Shown: in pieces, positions 56,308 to 64,000 of the stretch
Layout of the letters: the number at the start of each line of letters is the position of its first letter
How positions within the stretch are numbered: position 1 is the first letter of the stretch
Source: Phoronis australis
Taxonomy: Eukaryota; Phoronida; Phoronidae
Assembly: GCA_002633005.1 (NCBI GenBank)
Contig: NMRA01000071.1
Span: forward strand, 748,449-812,448
Length of the DNA stretch: 64,000 nt
Direction of reading: 5' to 3'
Made by a program: the position numbers and the translations under genes
Notes under the pieces: model-generated
What the model saw: only the letters and a program-made list of their open reading frames with translations
Databases searched by the model: none
What the model was told of the DNA's origin: nothing

Positions 56308-57132
56308 GTTTGAAATTTTGGTAATTGTTTACAATATGACGACAATGACTTACGAAGTAGACATATGATTTTGGTATCGTTCGATTCCTCGCACCGTCAT
56401 CTTTCCAAGAATATATGAATTGATCCCCTACCGCGTTTCCTCCATATTTTATCTTCGAATTTCAGTTGGCACTATTTCCCAGTGGACACCGCCATGTTGG
56501 CTCAACTCAAGATTACAGCGACACCTACTGTTAATGAATGAAACAGCATCATTGATTCTGAATGGTGTTTGCCTGCACGAGATTCCCGCTAAAGTTTTCC
56601 TGACATAATATTGATAAACAAGTAGAAGCATTTTACCTTTTCCATTTTCTTAGAATTGTGACCATTTGACCATTTTTCCACGAAATTGTGTGAAGTGATA
56701 CTCTTTTCACAAATTTGGACCTCAAAAACAACCTCCGCTGTTTTGGCGGATTCTTGCTAGCAGATGCGTATATCAGCTAGGGTCACCATAGGATCGAATT
56801 CGAATCCTTGGTTCCATAACTCGGGCAGGGGATTGACGGCTCTCGGTCAATTTGAACTTATGAAAAGTGACGATTTGCAAGTCGGTAGATTAGTTCAGTT
56901 TTTGACCGACAGGTGACTCCTTCCATTCAACATGACGGTATTACTACCACTGTCGCGTACCAGGAAATAGTCCTAGAAGAAATTTCACAATAAAATACTA
57001 AGGGAACGGGGTAGGAGAAATTTCTGTGTATATTTGGAAAGATAACATTGCGAGGAATCGAACGATACCAAAATCATATGTCTAAGTCATTGTCGTCATA
57101 TTGTAAACAATTACCGAAATTTTCCTGACACC
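56308..57132. mobile_element. DNA element with about 90-bp terminal inverted repeats
   Basis: The stretch ggtaattgtttacaatatga...gattttggtatcgttcgatt...cctcgca at 56322-56395 is repeated in inverse at 57048-57117; the left copy has a small insertion (cgaagt). The 825-bp element has no evident gene. No target duplication was identified. It abuts the large inverted repeat. Confidence 0.65.
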
Positions 57133-57289
57133 GAAACTTGAACCTTGGACAATGTTCTGATTGGAAGGCATTACTTAGAAAAGTATCCGTATCGACAGAT
57201 GAAGAATTTGGACATTTTTGTTTGTGCTTGCTGTGTGAGAACAGCTGGGGAGCTTTGGCATTGCTTGGAATGTTCTAAAATTCTAAAAA

Positions 57290-57356
57290 ACCCTCGACCC
57301 CCTCTATCCTCGACCCCCTCTATCCACGACCCCCTCTATCCTCGACCCCCTTGACC
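57290..57356. repeat. 16-bp C-rich tandem repeat, 4 copies
   Basis: The unit ctcgaccccctctatc repeats with single changes. Confidence 0.85.
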
Positions 57357-57359
57357 CAC

Positions 57360-58057
57360 GTCTCACAATCTCCCCAGCCCATGGCAGTTCACAAGCAAGC
57401 TTGACTCTATTGGAATATAGAACAAGTGCTGACTTGTAGGACCAATTTACAAGTCTGGCCATGATCTTGGCTGGCTTTTCCTTATTGTCTGCAATTCAGA
57501 GATTCTATGCAACAAGTTTAAAAGCCAAAAAATAGGGAAAAAATGCAACCAAAGCAACTTTATTAATCGCCTTCTTCCCGGCAGAGTGTAATCATCTCGT
57601 TTGCTCTTCAGTGAAATGTCATTCAAGCTATTTTTGGGAGAATACGAGAAAGCCATGAATTTGAATTTTTTTCGCTAAATACTGTTTGAAAAAACAACCT
57701 GTTAACTAAAGTAGCATCTCAAAGTTACGTGTAGTATATTGTAAATTATTATGCGACGGAAAGCATAGTAAAAATGCGAAATTATGTGTATACATGTTAA
57801 CGTACTCTTTCCGAAGTTTAGTAGAGGGTCATTGGTAGCCTGCCTGATACTGAACTGTTTGGAGCCGATGGTCAAAATACAGCTAGGTTGTGAGTTGAAA
57901 AGCTTGGTTAGACCCCGAAAATTCACACATGCAACCCAGGTAGTTGTGCTTGTCACCTCGCCGTGAAACTTAAATTGACATACATTAAATCTAATAAATG
58001 GTGGGGGTGCATGCAAAATCTGGGAGTCAGCCATCACCTTGTTCCTTGTAGCTGAGT
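57360..58057. other. Intergenic; nothing recognised
   Basis: No gene, RNA or clear repeat was seen between the C-rich array and the third Kolobok-type element. Confidence 0.4.
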
Positions 58058-58061
58058 TTAA

Positions 58062-59614
58062 AGGAGCATGCCACCCAAAAACAACCTAATTTGTAGGAAT
58101 TTAGATCGACTAGTTCTACTCGATACTGCACGTACAGTTGCGTTACCTGACACCTGACGGCAGCCAGAGGTGTTGAAATTATCCAATGACATAATTGTTT
58201 TCACTCGCAGTCTGTTCAGCAGTTCACAACACGGGTTACTGGTGTCACCTTATCGCTTGAATTCATCGTTTAACAGCAATAAATCATCAAACTTCGATTT
58301 TAAACCCTTAAAAATACACCAAGTTCTTATAAAAACGTGTTGCTTACGGATTTATTGGTATTTACGGTAGCCTACAAAGTTCGGCAGGCCAATAAGGTCC
58401 GTAGCAGGAGTTTGGGGTCTGTTCGGAGATAAATTTGGAGTATTTTCCTGTGAGGTACAGACAGGAGAAGCTAGATCTGTATTGTTTAGACTGGTGATTT
58501 TTTGAGTTCTAAACACACAAAACGCTTGTTATCCTGGCCAGTGGCTCAGAGCCCGATCAGGCCCGTCGCGGCCGGACTGACTCATTATCCCAGCCAGCGA
58601 CTCCGGCGGAAACCGATCAGGCCCGTCGCGGCCAGACTGAAAACATCACAAACGTAAACCAGCCAAAGTTGGCAACTAAACTTCCAGTCAAGTAAATACT
58701 ATACTAGTGAGCCGAAGAAGTAATGTGCACGTGATTATGTTGGTGAATTATCCACCAAACTGAAAATCTACTTACTTGTTGAGGGCCGCGAATTCAGATT
58801 CTGCTTTGGCCACAGAACCGCAGGGCAGAAGTTGTACATTGACAATCATTATTTGAATAATGTAAATGTGAATAAAGATTCCCCAACACCTGGCCGTGGG
58901 ATAGAAAATCGAGTTGTTTCACAACAGTTTCTGTCAACAAACACTGAATTAGCATGCGCTCACACGGCCTCGGTGTCCCGTCAATTAGTTTTATTGCAGC
59001 TAAAGCCGGTAACTCAGTGATTTATTCATTGCTGGCTTCTCAAATCATTTGCACTCATGAGCACTCCAAAGGCATTACAAATTGCATTTAATGAGACAGA
59101 CTTTGTTTCAGTTTTGTATAAGTATTGGTTATGATGAAAATAATTTATTTTGAAACAGAACTCTCTGTAATAAACGTCAACATGGCAACTCGCAATCCCG
59201 ACTTTGACGAGAGCTCAACTTTGGTACGGCAGCATTCGTCAGCAGGCATTGTCGACGACTGCAGGCCACACGCGGAGATGTTTCACGGTCTCGTACTTGC
59301 TATTTACAGCGTACTTTTCATTCTTCACTACCGCGAGCCACTTCCTAAGCATTTCGAACTCTCGAAGAAGTCGAAAAAACGATATACCCACTTTCCTCGC
59401 AGCTGCATAGTTTGGAAAAGCGGGAATGATGCACCGGAACATAACAGCATTCACTCTGCAAATGAACCACTGATGTCGCTGCATCGTTTCTCACCTTCCT
59501 AACAGGTTAACGCGACACCTCGGCAAGGTAAGGTCGACCGTATGCGAGGCGATGTGCATATAGACTGATTGAGACGGCAAAAAAGAGTCTAATTGAATCG
59601 GGTGGCATTCTCCT
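58062..59614 (-). mobile_element. Third Kolobok-type element, different family, TTAA-flanked
   Basis: The ends AGGAGCATGCCACCC and GGGTGGCATTCTCCT are inverse with one mismatch and are flanked by TTAA at 58058-58061 and 59615-59618. It contains a decayed THAP domain near its right end on the minus strand. At 1.55 kb it lacks a catalytic region. Its end sequences share only the AGG start with copies 1 and 2. Confidence 0.7.
59239..59484 (-). pseudogene. Decayed THAP domain within the third Kolobok-type element
   Basis: The minus-strand frame reads PNYAAARKVGISFFRLLREF, then RKWLAVVKNEKYAVNSKYET, a clear THAP pattern (C2CH zinc-dependent DNA-binding domain of transposases). The second zinc cysteine position reads F (CIIPAF) and the later Cys reads V (VKHL), so zinc binding would be lost. 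Interpreted as a fossil. Confidence 0.65.
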
Positions 59615-59619
59615 TTAAG

Positions 59620-60283
59620 TGAAACACAATCTTGTGAGTGTCCTTTTCTTGCATTATTCTCCGCCTTCTTGCAAGAAAGAAAAATCTTTCATCATTTTCA
59701 AAACAGTACGCTTGTGACACATGTACACCATCTCTCGCAACAGCTTTGCAGCAGCAAAATTTGTTCAGTTCCTGTGATTTGTTGTCACATTTATGCAACC
59801 TCGTGGAAGAGATAAACAGTAGATTGAAGAATTGGGGGGAAAAGAAACTGACCAATAAGTGACGCAATATTTCATGGCGGCAAAAGCCAACACAAAAGAT
59901 GACATCACAATTTTAGCAGCCCAATAATGATAGAACGTCCATTTTTCCAACACCCGCAAATAATTTTGTTCACTCAAGGAACAGTGTAGCTTGTGTCAGA
60001 TTTTCATTGGTCATTTTTTACCCCCGGTTTTTTGGACACATATTTTGTGTTAACTGGACCACAGTTGTCTTTGATACACGACCACTAGCAGTGTACTATT
60101 GTACTCATATTAGGGAGGATCTTTCTGGCTCCTTACCCTGCCGTCTTCCCAATCCTAATACATTCCATTGTTGTTAAATTACTGAACGAGCTCGCTAGTG
60201 GCTCAGAACTATCAAGAGTAAGCTGTTGTACTGTGGAGCAACTTGCGTTACAATTCATCTCCTTTTTTAGAAGCTTTATTGCG
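59620..60283. other. Upstream region of SIRT6; no feature beyond an acceptor-like site
   Basis: ccttttttag at 60261-60270 resembles a splice acceptor 14 bases before the SIRT6 ATG, suggesting a non-coding first exon farther upstream. No core promoter could be assigned. Confidence 0.35.
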
Positions 60284-61573
60284 ATGTCTGTCAACTATGC
60301 TGATGGCTTGTCAGAGTATGAGCATAAGGGGAAGTGTGGAATGGTAGAAACCTTTGACAGCACTGCTGACATGTGTTGGAAAGTGGAACAACTAGCTGAC
60401 CTGGTCAGGTCTAGTAAACACATGGTGGTCTACACCGGGGCAGGCATCAGCACCTCAGCGGGCATACCTGATTTCAGGGGACCTAAAGGTAGGGAGAGTC
60501 GTGACTGTTTGACTCATGTTATACAACATATTAAATGTAAAGCATACCTTTTTAACAATATTATTAATCTGCTCTGTTTTGTGGGTTGAAAATGAAAATC
60601 GAATTGGCTTTTTACTTTTATAAAATCAGTCTCGTGGTATTTCTTACTATGATAGCATTCTATTCCTGTAAACCATCAGCAACTCAAGAATGTTTCAAGC
60701 TTTACTAGTTATTACTAGTTACTACTAGTTATTACTATTTATTTCTAGTTACTACTAGTTATTACTAGTATTTAGTTGACATTGACTATTTTAGCAAATG
60801 GTTTTCATGATAAACAGCTCATAATATGACTCTATTAATATGATTTTTACAGAGTAGTTTTCAAAAATTTGATGAATTTGTCGAGGTATGGTAGTATTCC
60901 AGGGAAAAACAGATAAAATGACCATAGCTTAAATAATTTGAATATTATCCAGAAAATTTTGCACCTGAAATTTATTGATTTTGAACAAGAAACCTGATAC
61001 TTGTTTTCCATATCTCCATGACTCAGTTGGCATGTCTTCGAGAACTGTCAGATATCTTATGATCGAAAGGTTTTCTTGTCGTAGACTTAAATTGAAAAGG
61101 TCTAAGAATTGGCAAAGTGAAAGTGACATGCAGTGACAGGAATTTTGTACTTGACAAGGAGACTGGTCAAGAAATAGAGGTGATCATGTACATTATAATG
61201 AGCAGTGGCTTGCATTGAATGTTCACTCATGTGTTCACATGATTCGGGGTTTGTTCTGTCTGCCAGCAGATGTGTTCGTACCACTCACTCATGGATGTTC
61301 AATGTGCCAACATGTTTGTGAACATTGTATATTCAATGTGCCAACAGATGTGTTCGTACCATTCAGTGATGTATGTTCAATGTGCCAACATGTGTGTGAA
61401 CATTGTATATTCAATGTGCCAGCAGATGTGTTCGTACCATTCAGTGATGTATGTTCAATGTGCAGGTGTTTGGACATTGGAAAAGAAGGGTGAGAAGCCC
61501 GAGACGACGGTGACCTTTGACACAGCCAAGGCCACCACTACTCACATGGCATTGGTCGCCTTGGAACAAGCGG
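60284..61573 (+). CDS. SIRT6: SIRT6 NAD-dependent deacylase, first two coding exons (partial)
   Basis: Exons 60284-60488 and 61466-61573 join in phase (AAAG|gtaggg; tgtgcag|GTG) to give 104 residues. The start [19 protein letters not shown] is nearly that of vertebrate SIRT6. GAGIST at 52-57 and GIPDFRGP at 60-67 form the NAD-binding loop of the sirtuin Rossmann fold; [12 protein letters not shown] and THMALVALE follow as in SIRT6. The enzyme deacetylates histone H3 in the nucleus and acts in DNA repair and metabolism. The second exon ends at gtaagt; the next exon (containing the QNVDGLH region) is not in the remaining 2.4 kb, so the gene continues off the window. The exon 2 acceptor abuts a 78-bp tandem array. 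Confidence 0.93.
60700..60776. repeat. ttactactag-type microsatellite
   Basis: tagttattactagttactac-like units repeat about six times in SIRT6 intron 1. Confidence 0.8.
61267..61465. repeat. 78-bp tandem repeat ending at the SIRT6 exon 2 acceptor, about 2.6 copies
   Basis: Units start cagatgtgttcgtacca at 61267, 61345 and 61423, and each has an internal half-repeat around ttcaatgtgccaacatg. The last copy ends ttcaatgtgcag, the real splice acceptor, in place of ttcaatgtgccaa. Confidence 0.9.
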
Positions 61574-64000
61574 GTAAGTAACACAGCTTACACAAATTCA
61601 TCAGGTTGTTACATCAGAGTTAAACTTGTACTTTCTGTTAAGGAACAAGTTTCGATTACTGTTATGATATTGGCCTCAAATAGTTCCATTTAGTAAAACT
61701 AGGTGTGGTTTCTGGGCTTCTAAAGGACTGACAGTTTATTATTGGTTTGGATCAAACTCATCAAATTTCAAATCCTACCGCGACCTCAGATTTGATGAAC
61801 TTAGTGTGGAAATTAGTACCAAACTGTCATTTTGAGACCAGAGATGACTTTTAAACTGCAAAAAACATGACAAGACTTATAACATTGAGTGGCCAATATC
61901 AAGACTTGGCTTGTTGATAAAACAGCACTGGATTAATGGTGCTTTAAATGACCCACAAGTGTTCCCTATGATGTTTATAAAATTGCCACTAACTTAATTT
62001 GTACTTTTGACGTGTTGCCTTGTGGGCTGACTGTTAGTAGTTTAGTTTGTATTTAGAGGTGCTAAATCAAGGTACCTAAACTACACGGTCAACGGACTCA
62101 TAAACACGGGGCACGAACGCATGAACACGACTCACAGACCTGCAAACACTGTCCCCTGACTCACAAACATGGAAACTAACTCACAAAACACGATCCACGC
62201 ACCCAAATACACGGGACACGGACTCATATTCAAGAGGAAACACGGTTAACGGACCGTCAAACATGGGTCATGGACTCATCGGCTTCCTGGGTCAGCTGAC
62301 ATCTTCATTTTGTCCGTGACCCGTGTTTGACGGTCCATTAACCGTGTTTCCCCGTGAATATGAGTCTGTGTCCCTTGTGTTTGCTATGTAATTTATCGTG
62401 TGGGTTTTATTGTTTTGGTATTGCCTAATTATTTTACTGATTATCTGTTGAGTGTTGGAAACATGATTTCACCTGACTGTTGCCACACAAGTCCATCTTC
62501 TATGAAAAATGATGTTTTATTTAGACCACTTACCGTCAAATGAAACTGGTTTCCACTTATTGGTTACTCTCAGGATGAATAGTTCGTGGGTTTAAGGTTA
62601 TCTCCAACCTGATTTAGTGGCCTCCATTCTATCTTGTATATCAAAAAAACTAAGCTTTGTCGACTAGTAAAAGTATATATTTTCTGAAAGAACAAAGACC
62701 AGGAAATAAAAATATTCTTTTTATATTATGTTCCATTATTATTTTTACGTAAAAACCTTTTTTAAGTCAAAATTTCATTTTATGAAAGATACATACATAG
62801 CAAAATAACCTCTCGGTCGATTTTAACGAAACCTTTTTTAAATGAAAACTTCACCTAACACTGTTAAGAATTTTGTATTTGAGTCTGTTTGGTTTCTACG
62901 ACAAATCAACTCGCAAAACATAAGGTATTTTTGTAAAAAATTGAAGTTGTATTCGTCTTTTGTCACATTACGCAAAAACTAGGCCATTATGTCAAATATC
63001 CTAACAGCGTTTTTGAGATTGATGACTAAACATTAACTTAGGAAAGTTTCAGCGAAATCCATCGAGCCGTTTTTGAGAACTATTCCTAAGTTCAAATAAA
63101 GTCAATTTGCCGAAGCAGAGAAAAAGCTGATTAAACTGGGACAAGTGAAAATTTCAAAGATCTCGGTTAATTATTCGATGAAAACTTTTTTTCGGTAGAC
63201 GTAACCTTAACTAACGTACACTCGCAGTGTCAACTGATTTTGCAGTGCGTAACTAACTTAATTATCATTAAAACCTCATAGACTTATCATTCCCAGCCAA
63301 TTTTTATGTTATTTACAACCTACTTGCTAAGTAGGTCACAGCTCATTGCCTTTATACGTAACGTGCTGGGAGACTGATATGCAACCAAGTAAGAAATGGA
63401 TAACAAAAATCGAATCAGTGGTTAAAGTGTATCATTAGCATAAGATCGAAACATCGAAATGTCAACTTATTAATGGAATGAAGGAATTAGGGTGAGGAAT
63501 TTATTTCTTTTCAAAACTTGCTGTGTTCATGACTACAGAGGCCTGAGGCCACTCATGCCATTCATTTTCAACGCCATCGGTCGCACAACTCCCTTAGGAT
63601 AAAAAGGTACAGTTTGTCTTTGTTTTTCGCGGCGTCATTCTATCATAAGTACACCTCGTTGGCTCAATGTTATGGCGACTTTGTGAATGAAAGGACTGAG
63701 GGTATACGAAGATGTTCTGCACCTGGCGAAAGATTCGATTTAATTGAAAGCCCTTTGACCTTGGATAAGTAGTAAACAAATATCCACGCGGTTGTGCGGT
63801 TCCAAGGTGGTTCTGCTAAATCTTTTTTTTCTCGCTACGCCGTATGTATTTTGCAAGTGAAATATTGTAAAAATGGCCAATTTTTGTGAATAAGGTTTGA
63901 GATATCCTTAAGTAGCCTGGACTGTTGTGTATTGCTTAAGACCAGCATCCATGTGTAAAAAAGTGCTTGTGGTTGTCATTACTACAACAGGAATTATGGT
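61574..64000. other. SIRT6 intron 2 (incomplete)
   Basis: No further sirtuin exon is present. The only strong structure is the hairpin and repeat block at 62085-62390. Confidence 0.5.
62085..62390. repeat. Degenerate 25-bp repeats leading into a 65-bp-arm hairpin
   Basis: Blocks like cacggactcataaacacggg recur about eight times from 62085. Then 62205-62272 pairs with 62312-62384 (for example aacggaccgtcaaacatggg against cccgtgtttgacggtccatt) with a handful of mismatches and a loop of about 40 bases. Confidence 0.75.

Noticed and set aside
59125-59502. 125-codon plus-strand frame
   Set aside because: It is the antisense shadow of the decayed THAP domain in the third Kolobok-type element.

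Overview
The window is eukaryotic and comes from an invertebrate deuterostome, most likely a lancelet (Branchiostoma) or a close marine relative. The evidence is intron-rich genes with GT-AG junctions, a single animal SWEET gene, TTAA-flanked THAP (Kolobok-type) transposons, a secreted F-type lectin/SRCR gene, and many intronic minisatellites that start at splice junctions, a habit I recall (unverified) being described for amphioxus introns. Two N bases, one of them at the joint of a perfect-looking duplication, show that this is draft assembly.

I rebuilt five genes by joining exons whose splice phases agree. (1) Minus strand, 11075 to 2429: a secreted F-type lectin (fucolectin) domain followed by the first half of an SRCR domain; the 3' end is not found. 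(2) Plus strand, 15645-30042: a 19-exon Tudor gene of about 806-825 residues, LOTUS - RRM - RRM - RRM - Tudor, whose Tudor part resembles vertebrate TDRD10. (3) Minus strand, 37431 to 33862: a four-helix membrane protein resembling TMEM221. (4) Minus strand, 54731 to 49814: a complete six-exon SWEET sugar transporter (SLC50A1). (5) Plus strand, 60284 to beyond the window: the first two coding exons of sirtuin SIRT6.

Mobile and repeated DNA fills much of the rest. Two related Kolobok-type elements with broken THAP genes sit in and just upstream of the lectin gene, and a third, older one lies upstream of SIRT6. There is a hAT-like family with 5-bp duplications and G/C-rich ends, two tRNA-derived SINE heads, a large 270-bp-arm inverted repeat, a smaller foldback that shares sequence with it, and more than fifteen tandem arrays.

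The most notable observations are: the LOTUS-3xRRM-Tudor architecture, with the same intron positions and phases in all three RRMs; repeated birth of minisatellites across exon-intron junctions in three unrelated genes; an F-type lectin lacking two of its three usual sugar-binding residues; and gene content that maps, in human, to the 1q21-q22 and 19p13 members of one ancient paralogy group.

The genes do not form one pathway. TDRD10-like belongs to germline RNP/piRNA biology, SIRT6 to chromatin, SWEET to sugar transport, and the lectin to innate recognition. Layout: lectin and Tudor genes are divergent (11.1 / 15.6 kb), Tudor and TMEM221-like are convergent, SWEET and SIRT6 are divergent (54.7 / 60.3 kb).
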